64,000 bases of DNA from CAWINY01 sp963837635 (GCA_963837635.1 CAWINY010000004.1:124001-188000); one strand, 5' to 3'; positions 53,201 through 62,379 are shown, numbered from the stretch's first letter. Notes: generated by a model from the letters alone, not told the origin. A program made the numbers and translations.

Positions 53201-54652
53201 TTACGGTCGACCCGACGCGAAACTTGGGCTAATCAGAGATGAACAGATCGCCTCGATGGTATCTTCCGGCTTGTAAAGCTGCTTGGGTGGGACTTCACAA
53301 CGCTCTTTCTTACCCAGTAAAGTCGGCCGCTTGGCGTCTTGCTCCGTATTGGATTTGACGGCCAACTGTTTCACCACCGGCTTGAGCTCTTCGAATTCTG
53401 CCGTCTGCACGATATAGGACTCCTTCGCCGGCAGATACATAATTTCACGTTTGCCCCGCACCATACGCTCGTAAAACGGAGGGTGCGTGCGGAACCAGCT
53501 GGCCCCGATAGCGTAGCCGTGCTTGCCGGCCAGCTTGTCAAAAAATCGAATGAAGCCACCGGGGTCATAGCCGCTCTTCCAGGCGTATTGGATTCCAAGC
53601 TGGTCAGCCTCCAGTTCGAACTCACGGCTCACGCCTAGCAGGTTTAGATCCAGGGCGAATCCCAGGCCGTAGAATCCGTATTGCAGCGCGTACGCCGTGC
53701 CGATACCGCTGGCGCCGCCGGTAAGGATCAGGGCCGCAATCTGGGCCGACTGAAATACCAGGGAAGAAATCAGTGCTTTCTTGTAGAGCCTATAGCTGTG
53801 CCTGGCCACCACGTGGGACATCTCATGGGCCAGCACGCCCGCTAACTCGGATTCATCTTCCACTTCTTCCAGAAGTCCACGCTCGACAAACAAAAAACCT
53901 CCAGGCAGTGCAAAGGCGTTGACCTCGCGCGAATCCAAGACTGCGACCTTCAACGGGACCTGTAAATCCGAGTTCTTCTTCACATAATCCTGAATCTGTT
54001 TGTTCGCCAGCTCAGGCGGCATGGCACCTCGCTGCCGCAGCTCGCGGATGGCGTCCTGGCCGCGCTGAATATCGTCCTGCTGGCCCTTCATGACTTCGCG
54101 AAACCCAATATCATCTACGGAGCCCCAGCGCCGCTGTTGATACGCGCCGGATGCAATTTGCTGCTGAATCTGCTGCAATTGGGCGGGCCACTTCTCGATG
54201 AGCTCCAGTTTTGCTCGACTATTGTCGTAAGCTGTCGGGACCAGCTGCTGCCCTAAGATGTCCATCTGTGCTTTCGACGAGCGCAGATCCTGGACTTGGC
54301 AATGCAGTTCATGCCGGCGGCTCTCGTCGATGCTGCGCAAGTGTTTCAGTTGCTCCAGCAACAGATTCGTCTCCTTCTCGTAGGCCGAGGAATTCGCCTC
54401 CGCTTTTTGGGTGCAGTAATTCTTTGATTCGCTGAGGTGTTTTTGCATGGCCCGCAGCTCTCTTTCACCAAACTTCAGATCAGGGGCGATGTCGAACAGC
54501 GCGTCGTAGGGAAGCTGTGTCTTTTCTGTGAGTTCGTTATGCAGCGCGGGCTGCAGTGCAGGCTGCGGTGGCACCAGGTGCCGCTCGCCACATCCAGCAA
54601 GAAATACAAGGCCGACCGTGAGAAGGAAGACCCGGATCGCCTGCGCACTCAT
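53201..54652 (-). CDS. M48-family lipoprotein metalloprotease
   Basis: The protein is 483 residues from the ATG at 54652 (gggag before it). Lipoprotein signal (LLTVGLVFLAGC, Cys at residue 21). Residues ~60-220 form a long charged coiled-coil region that ordinary BepA/LoiP proteases lack. The peptidase domain has FALPGGFLFVERGLLE, the zinc site LAHEMSHVVARHS (HEMSH at 276-280) and the third ligand in EFELEADQLGIQYAWKSGYDP. A C-terminal domain of ~100 residues follows. It probably acts in the periplasm on misassembled outer-membrane proteins. The M48 catalytic residues are complete. Confidence 0.9.
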   Translation of the reverse strand: MSAQAIRVFLLTVGLVFLAGCGERHLVPPQPALQPALHNELTEKTQLPYDALFDIAPDLKFGERELRAMQKHLSESKNYCTQKAEANSSAYEKETNLLLEQLKHLRSIDESRRHELHCQVQDLRSSKAQMDILGQQLVPTAYDNSRAKLELIEKWPAQLQQIQQQIASGAYQQRRWGSVDDIGFREVMKGQQDDIQRGQDAIRELRQRGAMPPELANKQIQDYVKKNSDLQVPLKVAVLDSREVNAFALPGGFLFVERGLLEEVEDESELAGVLAHEMSHVVARHSYRLYKKALISSLVFQSAQIAALILTGGASGIGTAYALQYGFYGLGFALDLNLLGVSREFELEADQLGIQYAWKSGYDPGGFIRFFDKLAGKHGYAIGASWFRTHPPFYERMVRGKREIMYLPAKESYIVQTAEFEELKPVVKQLAVKSNTEQDAKRPTLLGKKERCEVPPKQLYKPEDTIEAICSSLISPSFASGRP

Positions 54653-54983
54653 GGGTGTACTCCCTTTCGAGTCCACCGGGACATACCCACTCTAAGCGGC
54701 TGGCATGCACTGCGCAGTGATTGCAGTCACTATCGTCATGCCAATCAGGACAGCTCAGCCAAGCACCACCTCACAGCGCGGGACGCCCGTTCCCAGAAAG
54801 GAAATGGACAAACAACAGTGCATTGGCATTTGGAAGCACCGATTCCTTCAAGCGAGGCCGTGAACGTGCTTCTACGGCGACCATACCGAGTGCACACGAA
54901 ACACCCTATCTGTGGCGAGTGTTGAAATAGTCCCTTTCATGGCATCCCTTTATGTTGCCGTGTCCAAGAGTGTGCGCCGCTTT
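54653..54983. other. Intergenic stretch, nothing recognised
   Basis: Leader region of the M48 gene plus ~250 bases in which I see no gene. A TGGCATGACGATAGT element on the minus strand near 54735-54750 resembles a -24 box but its -12 box is wrong. Confidence 0.4.
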
Positions 54984-55229
54984 TTAATGTGCTCTTAAGA
55001 CAAGTGCCTCAGCTTTGGGAAACCGGGAACAGATGTGTGTAACCAACCTGCTCGCCCAGTGATATTCCTTTGACAAGATCACCAGCCCGATCAACAGGAA
55101 CAAGTTGCCCTGTAGGAGCGGTAGAAACAGTCCTGCGATTCCGGCGACAACGAAAAACCATCCGGCTGCGATTACCGCAACGCGCTTGCGATTCCACGCT
55201 TTCCCGTTATCCGTTGGTGGCGAGGACAT
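54984..55229 (-). CDS. PGPGW-type small membrane protein
   Basis: The protein is 81 residues. A basic start is followed by AAGWFFVVAGIAGLFLPLLQG, a first transmembrane helix, and NLFLLIGLVILSKEYHWASRL, a second. A GW..L..G..GL..P..QG pattern and a W-x-R-L end correspond to the PGPGW family of two-TM proteins of unknown function. It follows the DUF2231 gene by 44 bases on the same strand. Confidence 0.7.
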   Translation of the reverse strand: MSSPPTDNGKAWNRKRVAVIAAGWFFVVAGIAGLFLPLLQGNLFLLIGLVILSKEYHWASRLVTHICSRFPKAEALVLRAH

Positions 55230-55273
55230 CTGGGCATCCGTTATAGCAACTGAGTTCCACTCATGCGAATCGG

Positions 55274-55777
55274 CTATCGCACTGTTGTGATCGCGTGCAC
55301 CCCGAACTCGTGTACAAGTCGCGCACCATTGTGTGCGGCAGCGATCAGCAGAACCAATCCGACAACATACGAGGCAATAAAGGTCAGCGGCAGCAGAGGC
55401 GTTATATCGGATGCCCTGATATCAAACTTGGTGATCAGCAGGATAAGGGCGAAGGTGGCCGTCGCTACCGAGAAGGTAATCGCCGCCTCTCTCGCCAGAG
55501 CTTGGTGCTTCTCCAGCAGTGCAGTGATCTCCGGCGTTCGCCGCACCACGCCGCTGGCGGCCCAGCCCGTGCCCATCGCCATGTACAGCGATACGGTGCC
55601 CACCACCATTAATATCAGCCCCGACAAAAGGAATGCCCGTTGTTTTTCCCGGGATCCCCGTGCTGCCAGCACGACAAACAACGGCGCCAACAGGAGCAAC
55701 GTGATCGGAAAATGTATGACAAGGGGATGCAATGCTGCCCAACTTGGGATTGGGGAGATTGAGAGCGAGATCAACAT
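55274..55777 (-). CDS. DUF2231 membrane protein, copy 2
   Basis: The protein is 167 residues from the ATG at 55777 (aaggagg before it); the open frame goes to 55888 without support. IPSWAALHPLVIHFPITLLLL, four transmembrane helices, and AAAHNGARLVHEFGVHAI at the end closely match copy 1 (45858-46427), so the two are paralogs. The His residues in the first and last helices are kept. It heads a short minus-strand pair with the PGPGW gene. Confidence 0.82.
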   Translation of the reverse strand: MLISLSISPIPSWAALHPLVIHFPITLLLLAPLFVVLAARGSREKQRAFLLSGLILMVVGTVSLYMAMGTGWAASGVVRRTPEITALLEKHQALAREAAITFSVATATFALILLITKFDIRASDITPLLPLTFIASYVVGLVLLIAAAHNGARLVHEFGVHAITTVR

Positions 55778-55869
55778 GGAGCACCTCCTTAGAAACGGTC
55801 GGTGCTTTTCATATTGTGAGGCATTCCAGAGTGAATGACAGTGATGATCATCACCGGGGGAATCCAGAG

Positions 55870-56150
55870 TTCTGGAAACCAGCATCACGAGAGGCGCGGG
55901 CTATCTCGTCAGCATGATATCTGCCACCAGCCGCCGATGGCCAGGCCGTTGATGGCCGCGATGATCGGTTCGGTGCTGGCCACGGATAATTCCCGCCGCA
56001 AGGCCTCGCGCGGCGTTCTTGCGTCGAGCATGAAAATGTCTTCAGATCGGCGCCGGCGCAAAAGGCGCGACTCTCTCCGGTCATGATGGCAACGTCAACT
56101 GAGTCGTCTGTGGAGAAATCCAAAGAGTGGCCAATTCGTTGTTCTGATGA
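55870..56150 (-). pseudogene. Enoyl-CoA hydratase (crotonase) remnant
   Basis: The pieces DVAIMTGESRAFCAGADLK, LSVASTEPIIAAINGLAIGG and ADEIARASRDA are in order but in three frames with a stop between. They match the oxyanion-hole segment and the following helix of crotonases. Both ends of the gene are missing. It lies next to the element-end motif copy at 56238, so it may be a chromosomal gene broken when that element arrived. Confidence 0.65.
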
Positions 56151-56586
56151 TCCGCTCAGGTTTCGCAATGGCACTCGGCGGCGTGCACCGCCTGATTGGT
56201 GTGACATTGTGCCGCGCCAGGGATCGGGGGCGGGCAGATGAACCCCTGGTGTGGGGCTGCCATTCGAGGACTTACATTCACCCCGGAATTTTCACGCTGC
56301 TGATGTTCGCGTTCCTGATTGTCGCAATCGGGTTCTGGGAACGGTCAGCCACCGAGATGGCGGTGACCAACAGGAAGGTGCTGGTGAAGGTGGCGGTGCG
56401 GGATCCGCCCATATGGGGAAGACGCCGAGACGTTGGAGCGGGAATCTGGAGGGAAACGACGCGGTTGTGATGAAAATCATATACTGGCTGGTGACAGAGC
56501 TCGTACAGATAACCGTATTTGCTTTCCCGACCCCCGCTTAGGAGCGGAACAACCCAGCCTGCGGGTCGTGGCAAAAGGATGTTTAT
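56151..56586. other. Noncoding region holding an element-end motif
   Basis: Contains the repeat at 56238-56276 and then ~300 bases without a credible gene; frames on both strands lack ribosome binding sites. It presumably holds the promoter of the CHASE2 kinase operon. Confidence 0.4.
56238..56276 (+). repeat. Element-end motif, copy 2
   Basis: atgaacccctggtgtgggg, then ctgccattcgagg and acttaca, matches 38863-38901 with a handful of changes. The next bases (ttcaccc) echo cttacattctcc at 39193 and tttacattctct at 22201. Confidence 0.6.
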
Positions 56587-58452
56587 GTGGTGAGCCGCAA
56601 ACTCCTCATCATGGTTGGCGGCCTGCTCGCGCTGATACTGCTGCCGTCTCTGGCATGGAACGGTCTGGTACAGCAGGGCAACGCCTCCGCCTTCGACATG
56701 CTGCTGCGGCTGAGTCCTGCCCGTCCCAGTTCGGGGCGGGAAAATGTGGTGTTGCTGGCCATCGATGACGAGACTGTCAGCCGGTACGGGCCCTTGCCGC
56801 TTAACCGGGCTGTGGTGGCCGAAGCACTCAATCGCATCGCAAGTGCAAGACCGAAAGTGCTGGTAGTCGATATGCTGCTGTCGGAAAAGACGCAGGCAGC
56901 GGCCGACGCCAGCTTGGCCGATTCATTCAGCCGGTTTCCACGAGTCGTGCTGGCAGCGGCACTAGAAGCGACCGAGGCGACCGAAGCGACGCCAGCGACG
57001 CAGGATAGCAAACAGTTCCGGTGGATAACGCCTCTTCCCGAGTACCAGCGTCACGCATTCGCCCTCGGACACGTCCACCTGGAACCGGATCGCGACGGCC
57101 TGGCCCGCACGTTGTTGCTTACGAAGGCCAATGCGGACAACCGCTATTGGGCGCTCGGTTTCGAGGCTTTCCGCGCCGCGCTGGGAGCGCAGGAGCCGCC
57201 AACTGAATATGCGAAAGAGCTAAGGGTTGGGAACCGGCGCGTCCCGGCTGCGGATTCCAATGGTCGCCTGTTGTGGATTCACTACGACGGCCCCGAAGGT
57301 ACACTCCGTCGTGTTTCCCTTGCCAGTGTGCTGGATGGCCGCGCGCCTGCCTCCAGCTTCGCCGGGAAAGTGGTCATCCTGGGTGTGACGGCACAGGGTG
57401 CCGGAGACCGTGTTTACACGTCGTTTTCCAGCGGTCTTGGCATGAGCGGAATCGAGATCCATGCCAATATTTTCAGCACGCTACTCGATGGAGCGTACCT
57501 GTCACCGCTGAGTTCTCTATTGGAGCTCGCGTCCCTGTTCGCAATCGCCGCACTGGTGGCCACGGCTGCCTGGTGGCGTCAAGGACGCCTGCTAGCGCCG
57601 GTCGCGATCATCGGGGTCGTTGTGATCCCTGTGTTCTCGTACTGGATGTTGCGCGCCGGCGTGATTGTGCCGGTTGCGTCCTGGCTGGTTACCCAGGTGG
57701 CCGCTTCCCTGGCGGGGTTTCTGGCAAATGCGCGGTTCATCCGCGGCCGTCTGGGCGAGGCCATCGCGGGCCGGCAAGACTATGCTTTTCGACTGCAGGC
57801 GGTCGCGCACGAGATCAAGAATCCTCTTACCGCGATTCACGCTTCCAGCCAACTGATGACAGAACCGGACGTGTCCGAGCATAAGAAGGAAGAGATCGCC
57901 CAGCGAATTCACAAAGAAGCCGGGCGCCTTTCCGGCGTGGTTACTACTTTCCTCGATGTGGAACGTATCTCGGCCGGTGTGTTGAAGCTCGAAAGGCGGC
58001 AGGTTGAGCTTTCTGCCTTGGTGGCTGAAGCCATCGACCGTGCGGGATTGCTGGCGCTGAAGAAAGGCATCGGAATCGAGCAGGATCTCGAGCCTGCAGT
58101 GATCGCGGCGGACGCGGAATTGCTTCAGTTCGCGATCTACAACCTGCTGGTCAATGCCATCAAGTACAGCCCGGATGGATCTGCAATCCGGATTACACTT
58201 CGATCCAGTCCGCAAGCTGCTTGTCTGGTGGTAGCTGATCAAGGGTGCGGAATTGAACCAGCCGAACAAACGCGCATTTTCGAGCGCTTCTATCGCACCA
58301 AGAAACACCAGGATGATCATCAGGGCGCGGGCGTCGGCTTGGCGTTGGTGAAGGAAATCGTGACTCAGCACGGAGGCAGGATCGAAGTAGAGAGTGAGCC
58401 AGGCAAAGGTTCGCGCTTCAGCGTGTTTCTGCCGCGAGAGGCAGCAGTATGA
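56587..58452 (+). CDS. CHASE2-domain sensor histidine kinase
   Basis: The protein is 621 residues with a GTG start (tandem GTG-GTG). TM1 (~5-22), extracellular CHASE2 domain (~27-305: FDMLLRLSPARPSSGRENVV, IDDETVSRYGPLPLNR, KVVILGVTAQG and IEIHANIFSTLLDG are family landmarks), three closely spaced transmembrane helices (~310-380), then HisKA with H408 (AVAHEIKNPLTAIHAS). The HATPase domain has NLLVNAIKYS, DQGCGI and GAGVGLAL. A short EATEATEAT stretch in CHASE2 reflects a small DNA repeat. Its stop overlaps the regulator start (ATGA). Signal unknown. CHASE2 proteins often occur with FecR proteins, as here. Confidence 0.93.
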   Translation: MVSRKLLIMVGGLLALILLPSLAWNGLVQQGNASAFDMLLRLSPARPSSGRENVVLLAIDDETVSRYGPLPLNRAVVAEALNRIASARPKVLVVDMLLSEKTQAAADASLADSFSRFPRVVLAAALEATEATEATPATQDSKQFRWITPLPEYQRHAFALGHVHLEPDRDGLARTLLLTKANADNRYWALGFEAFRAALGAQEPPTEYAKELRVGNRRVPAADSNGRLLWIHYDGPEGTLRRVSLASVLDGRAPASSFAGKVVILGVTAQGAGDRVYTSFSSGLGMSGIEIHANIFSTLLDGAYLSPLSSLLELASLFAIAALVATAAWWRQGRLLAPVAIIGVVVIPVFSYWMLRAGVIVPVASWLVTQVAASLAGFLANARFIRGRLGEAIAGRQDYAFRLQAVAHEIKNPLTAIHASSQLMTEPDVSEHKKEEIAQRIHKEAGRLSGVVTTFLDVERISAGVLKLERRQVELSALVAEAIDRAGLLALKKGIGIEQDLEPAVIAADAELLQFAIYNLLVNAIKYSPDGSAIRITLRSSPQAACLVVADQGCGIEPAEQTRIFERFYRTKKHQDDHQGAGVGLALVKEIVTQHGGRIEVESEPGKGSRFSVFLPREAAV

Positions 58453-59852
58453 GCATAAAGCCGCCCGTTCTGCTAATCGATGACGACGAGGGAATTACTT
58501 TTTCCGTCGCCACGTTCCTGGAAGCCAAAGGCTATCCGGTCACGGTGACCAATAGCGGGAGCGAGGGTTTGCGACTTGCCTCGGAAGCACGCTTTCCCTT
58601 GGTTCTGTCTGACATCTACATTGACCGCGTCACCGGGCTGGACATTCTGAAGGCTGCGAAACAGGCGAACTCGGCGTGCGCCGTCATTCTGCTGACAGCT
58701 AAGGGCTCGGTGCGGACAACCGTGGAAGCGGAAGCCGGAGGAGTATTCGATTACCTTCCCAAGCCAATCGACCTGAGCCATCTGCTCGCAGTGCTTGAAA
58801 GGGCGGAACGGTCGCTCAAACCAGATGATCGCCAAACTCCGGAAGCTGCTACTTCCGACGAGGAGATGGTTGGCGTATCGCCCGTGATGGTCGAGTTGTA
58901 CAAGAACATCGCGCGTGCGGCTCGATCGGAAGCCACAGTCTTGATTCGCGGCGAAACGGGGAGCGGGAAGGAACTGGTGGCGCGGGCCATTCAAGGCGCA
59001 AGCTCGATCGCGCAACAACCGTTTGTGCCCGTCGACTGCGCGGCTATTCCTGAGAACCTTTGGGAGAGCGAACTGTTCGGCTCTGTACGAGGCGCGTTTA
59101 CCAGCGCCGAAAAGGATCGAGCGGGCATCGTTGAGCAGGCCCGCGGTGGAACCGTCTTCCTTGACGAGATCGGCGAGATTCCCCCGTCGTTTCAGGCGAA
59201 GCTGCTTCGGTTCCTCGAAGCGAAGGAATATCGTCCCATTGGCGCCACCGCACCGAAAACGGCGCGGGTGCGAATCCTGGCAGCCACCAACCGCCCGCTT
59301 GAAGCGATGGTCGAGGCCGGGGAGTTTCGCGCTGACCTCTATCATCGCCTGAACGTGCTCCAGATCCAGGTTCCGCCTCTGCGCGAGCGACCGCAGGATA
59401 TCCCGCTCCTCGCCGACCGGTTTCTCCAGGAAGCCAATCGCCGCCAGGGCAGGCACGCCCGACTGGAGCCCGCGGCTATGAAGGCGCTCGAAGCACACGA
59501 ATGGCGAGGGAACGTCCGGGAATTGAAGAACGCCATTGAACGAATGGTGGCGATGTTTTCTCCGGGTCTTCTCGGGGAAGCTGAGGTCCGGCGGGCTCTG
59601 ACGACCGGCTTGGCGGAAGGCGCAGCGGCGAACAACGCCCAGACAAGTAATTCCCAAACCCTCGAAGACGCGGAACAAAAGCACGTGATGGAAGCGCTGC
59701 GGCTGTCCGGGGGCAATCGTACGCTGGCGGCCGAACGCCTAGGCATTCAGCGCCGCACGCTTTACAAGAAACTCCAACGCTGGGGCCTCATGCACGAAGG
59801 GCACACTACTGTGCCCGGAACGCACGGGTTGGACAGCGAGGACGAAGAATAG
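58449..59852 (+). CDS. NtrC-type response regulator with GAFTSA loop
   Basis: The protein is 467 residues. Receiver with D55 (LVLSDIYIDRVTG) and Lys105. AAA+ domain with Walker A GETGSGKE (168-175) and Walker B VFLDEIGEI. The sigma-54 contact loop reads GAFTSA (215-220), not GAFTGA. Fis-type helix-turn-helix at the end (NRTLAAERLGIQRRTLYKKL) and an acidic tail. It is coupled to the CHASE2 kinase by a 4-base overlap. The sigma-54 promoter 37 bases after its stop is a likely direct target, driving the FecR and Gly/Met-rich genes. Confidence 0.93.
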   Translation: MSIKPPVLLIDDDEGITFSVATFLEAKGYPVTVTNSGSEGLRLASEARFPLVLSDIYIDRVTGLDILKAAKQANSACAVILLTAKGSVRTTVEAEAGGVFDYLPKPIDLSHLLAVLERAERSLKPDDRQTPEAATSDEEMVGVSPVMVELYKNIARAARSEATVLIRGETGSGKELVARAIQGASSIAQQPFVPVDCAAIPENLWESELFGSVRGAFTSAEKDRAGIVEQARGGTVFLDEIGEIPPSFQAKLLRFLEAKEYRPIGATAPKTARVRILAATNRPLEAMVEAGEFRADLYHRLNVLQIQVPPLRERPQDIPLLADRFLQEANRRQGRHARLEPAAMKALEAHEWRGNVRELKNAIERMVAMFSPGLLGEAEVRRALTTGLAEGAAANNAQTSNSQTLEDAEQKHVMEALRLSGGNRTLAAERLGIQRRTLYKKLQRWGLMHEGHTTVPGTHGLDSEDEE

Positions 59853-59888
59853 GCGCTTTATTATCAGCAACTCCCACCCGGCCGGTAG

Positions 59889-59904
59889 TGGCCATTGTAT
59901 TGCT
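59889..59904 (+). promoter_or_regulatory. Sigma-54 promoter for the FecR operon
   Basis: TGGCCATTGTATTGCT has TGGC and TTGCT boxes at exact GG-N10-GC spacing, 22 bases before the FecR start codon at 59926. Confidence 0.75.
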
Positions 59905-59925
59905 CTCCTAAGAAACGAGGCTAAC

Positions 59926-60637
59926 GTGACTCGAACTTACTTCAATTTCACGGCTCTGATTGTCCTGCTGCTGATGGCGCTGCCCGTCTTGGCGCAAGGT
60001 GGCGTAGAAGGACAGATGACCGCAGTGAAGGGGAAGGTTAGTCTCGTGCACGGCCAGGCATCGCCTGTGCTCCTGCACAAGAATGACACGGTCCAGGCTG
60101 GCGACGAGATCCTCACCGATCACAAGTCGTCGGCCACCATCCGGATACCGGATGGCAGTACGGTCCGCATCTATCCCGATTCTCACATCGTGTTTCGTAC
60201 CGAGACCGGCAATTGGAAGGAATTTCTTCATGTCGTTCTCGGAAACGTGCGCGTGCAAATCGAGAAGCTGAGTGGCAGACCCAACCCCAAGACGTTGACT
60301 ACACCCATCAGCGATCGTCGCTGTCCGGGGAACCATCTTTGCTGTTTCGGTCGATAAGACCGGGGACACTGAGGTGGGCGTCGAAGAGGGCCTCGTCAGC
60401 GTAGCTGGCCAAGCCCAGCCCGAGAACGCGGTGATGGTAAAGCCTGGGCAGTCATGCATGGTGCGGCACGGCCACGGGCCGACCCAACCGCAGAAGATGA
60501 TGCACTCTATGCCTGGAATAATGGGCTCGGGTGGTATGGACATGCCTGGCTCAATGGGCGGCATGGGATCGCACGGGATGGGATCGTCGGGAGCAGGGGC
60601 TGGCGGCATGGGCGGTATGGGCGGACGTGGAAGGTAG
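59926..60637 (+). pseudogene. FecR-domain exported protein with a frameshift
   Basis: A GTG start and a signal peptide (~1-23, LAQ) lead to a FecR domain (VKGKVSLVHGQASPVLLHKN, DTVQAGDEILTDHKSSATI, IPDGSTVRIYPDSHIVF, LGNVRVQIEKLSG). Around 60305-60312 the frame shifts: the expected IVAVRGTIFAVSVDKTGDTE continues in the next frame and runs through VGVEEGLVSVAGQAQPENAV to a Gly/Met-rich tail ending at 60637. One extra base in cccatcagcgatcg accounts for it. Corrected length is ~236 residues. Either a true mutation, a sequence error, or an unusual recoding; there is no clear slippery run. FecR-like domains in such exported proteins have unclear function. Confidence 0.8.
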
Positions 60638-60682
60638 TAAGTTCGAGTCACGAGCCTCCTATCTCATCTGGAGGCGAAGGTT

Positions 60683-61249
60683 ATGAAAACGGTAGCAACG
60701 GCATTTCTGGCTTTGTTCTTGTTGGCAGTGGTTCCCACTCTGGCGCTGGCGCAAATGGGCCGTGGCGGCATGGGCCACGGCGGCGGCATGATGGGCGGCG
60801 GTGGCATGGGCCAGAGCATGGGCCAAGGGATGGGCCAAGGTGGCATGGGCTCAGGAATGGGCTCAGGCATGGACCAGGGAAGCATGGGCTCAGGCATGGG
60901 CAACGGAAGCATGGGGCAAGGAATGAACGGTGGACAAATGCCTCTGAGCCAATCAGAGATGAACAGCGGCGCCTTCCGCATGCTTCAGCAGAGGACCGGC
61001 TTGAGCGCCGATAACCTGCAACAGCAGTACGCTTCGAGCGGCGCCCGTAATTTCGGGCAGTTTGCCTCCGCCATGGTCGTTTCGAAGAACCTCGGTCTTA
61101 ACTCTAATCAGGTGCTTTCCGGCGTTAGAAACCAAAGCTTGGGGCAGACGCTGCAAAACCTGGGCGTAAGCCAGGGCACAGCTAAATCGGCGATCAAGCA
61201 GTCGCAGCGTGAGCTCAGGCAAGCCGACAAGAACGGCACACAATTCTGA
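60683..61249 (+). CDS. Exported Gly/Met-rich repeat protein
   Basis: The protein is 188 residues with ggaggcgaagg before the ATG. Signal peptide to LAQ (24). Residues 25-85 are almost only Met, Gly, Ser and Gln in short units (MGQG, MGSG, GGMG) with two His. From ~88 on is a folded-looking helical part (SEMNSGAFRMLQQRTGLSAD, NFGQFASAMVVSKNLGLNS, VLSGVRNQSLGQTLQNLG). Many thioethers in a flexible segment suggest copper or silver binding or a role as a methionine sink for oxidants; this is inference. It follows the FecR gene, whose corrected tail is also Gly/Met-rich. Confidence 0.75.
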   Translation: MKTVATAFLALFLLAVVPTLALAQMGRGGMGHGGGMMGGGGMGQSMGQGMGQGGMGSGMGSGMDQGSMGSGMGNGSMGQGMNGGQMPLSQSEMNSGAFRMLQQRTGLSADNLQQQYASSGARNFGQFASAMVVSKNLGLNSNQVLSGVRNQSLGQTLQNLGVSQGTAKSAIKQSQRELRQADKNGTQF

Positions 61250-61487
61250 GCTCTCGCTCCATTATTCCTTACAACACTACCAGTACCGGCTGGGCTTGAG
61301 CGTTTGAGATTAGTGTCGCGGTGTAACGCAAACACCACCTCAAACCCTGAGCGAGCCCGACCGGTTTATCACCAACCAGCGCTACGCGCTCGTTGGAAGC
61401 CCGAGCCTTGCGAGTTAGAGCTCTCAACTTAGTTCTCAACTTAGGTCGACAAAACCTAAAGTGCAAATGAGTTTTAGGAGGTGTAGC

Positions 61488-62345
61488 ATGAATTCAATAT
61501 CATCTCGTCTGCTCCTAGTCGCTGTAGTCCTTATTCTCGTGGTGGTTCCTGGTTTTGCGCAAAATCTTAATTGGTATGGACAGACCGGTGCACTTTCCAC
61601 CCCGTTCGCGTACGTTACCGCATCGCCAGCGAATTCGCTGGGCGCTCCGACTATCGCCTTCCACATGAGCAACGCCGGCGACGTGCTCGGTTTTCAGTCC
61701 CAGGCATCGGTTACCGTCGGCGCCTTCAAGCGCATCGAGTTCGGCTACAGCCGAACCATCACTTCGGACAACAGCCCGGGTGCAGGACTGTTCAAGAATG
61801 ACTTCAACACCCTCCACGCCAAGGTGAACATCCTGCCGGAGAACTTCCGCAAAATGCCGCTGCCCGCGATCTCAGTAGGCTTTCTTGACCACATTGGCGT
61901 GAGCCGGGCTGCTGATGCGGGAGTACAAAACAGCAACGGCGCTACGTTCTACGTGGTCGCCACCAAAACGATCACCAGTATTAAGCCACTCCCCTTAGTC
62001 GTAAGCGGTGGCATTAAAGGCACCAACGCTGTTCTGTTCGGTCTGGGAGGCGTCGCCAAGAACTATGAGGTTCGTGGCTTTGGCACGGCGGGCGTTGTTG
62101 TCAAGATGCCGTTCAAGGCGAAGGTAATCCTCGGCGCTGAAGCCGATCAGCAGCCCACTCAGCTCAAGAACCTGCCTGGCGTTTCGATCCCGACGGAGCT
62201 GACCTACTTCGCCCGCGTTCTGCCGCTGCCGGAAAGGCCACTCAACCTCGATTTCGCGGTGGCCCAGTTCGCCGGCAAGGTGGCACCGGGCCTCAATCTA
62301 AAGGCCCGCTCACAGTTCTGTTTCGGCATCTCGTATCGCTTGTAA
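61488..62345 (+). CDS. Outer-membrane barrel-like protein (DUF3034-like)
   Basis: The protein is 285 residues from the ATG at 61488 (aggaggtg before it). Signal peptide to FAQ (~20). The mature part has alternating strands, GALSTPFAYVTASPANSLG, FKRIEFGYSRTI, VSGGIKGTNAVLFG and RSQFCFGISYRL, with an aromatic C-terminal end (YRL) near the form of barrel proteins. The GxxSTPxAY start and VxVGxFxRIEFGYSR stretch recall DUF3034 proteins of the outer membrane. The family call is tentative. A short direct repeat (tctcaacttag twice, ~61428-61452) lies in its leader. Confidence 0.6.
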   Translation: MNSISSRLLLVAVVLILVVVPGFAQNLNWYGQTGALSTPFAYVTASPANSLGAPTIAFHMSNAGDVLGFQSQASVTVGAFKRIEFGYSRTITSDNSPGAGLFKNDFNTLHAKVNILPENFRKMPLPAISVGFLDHIGVSRAADAGVQNSNGATFYVVATKTITSIKPLPLVVSGGIKGTNAVLFGLGGVAKNYEVRGFGTAGVVVKMPFKAKVILGAEADQQPTQLKNLPGVSIPTELTYFARVLPLPERPLNLDFAVAQFAGKVAPGLNLKARSQFCFGISYRL

Positions 62346-62358
62346 TTGCCGTGACCCC

Positions 62359-62379
62359 AACCAGCCCTGCGTGCTGGTT
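62359..62379 (+). terminator. Stem-loop after the barrel-protein gene
   Basis: aaccagc and gctggtt form a perfect 7-bp stem with a 7-base loop 13 bases after the stop codon. It lacks a T-run, so it may only stabilise or attenuate the transcript. Confidence 0.35.

Noticed and set aside
54735..54750. Sigma-54 promoter before the M48 gene
   Set aside because: The -24 box is good (TGGCAT) but the -12 dinucleotide is GT, not GC, at the needed spacing.
58473..59684. 403-codon minus-strand frame
   Set aside because: It is antisense to the NtrC-type regulator with complete motifs.
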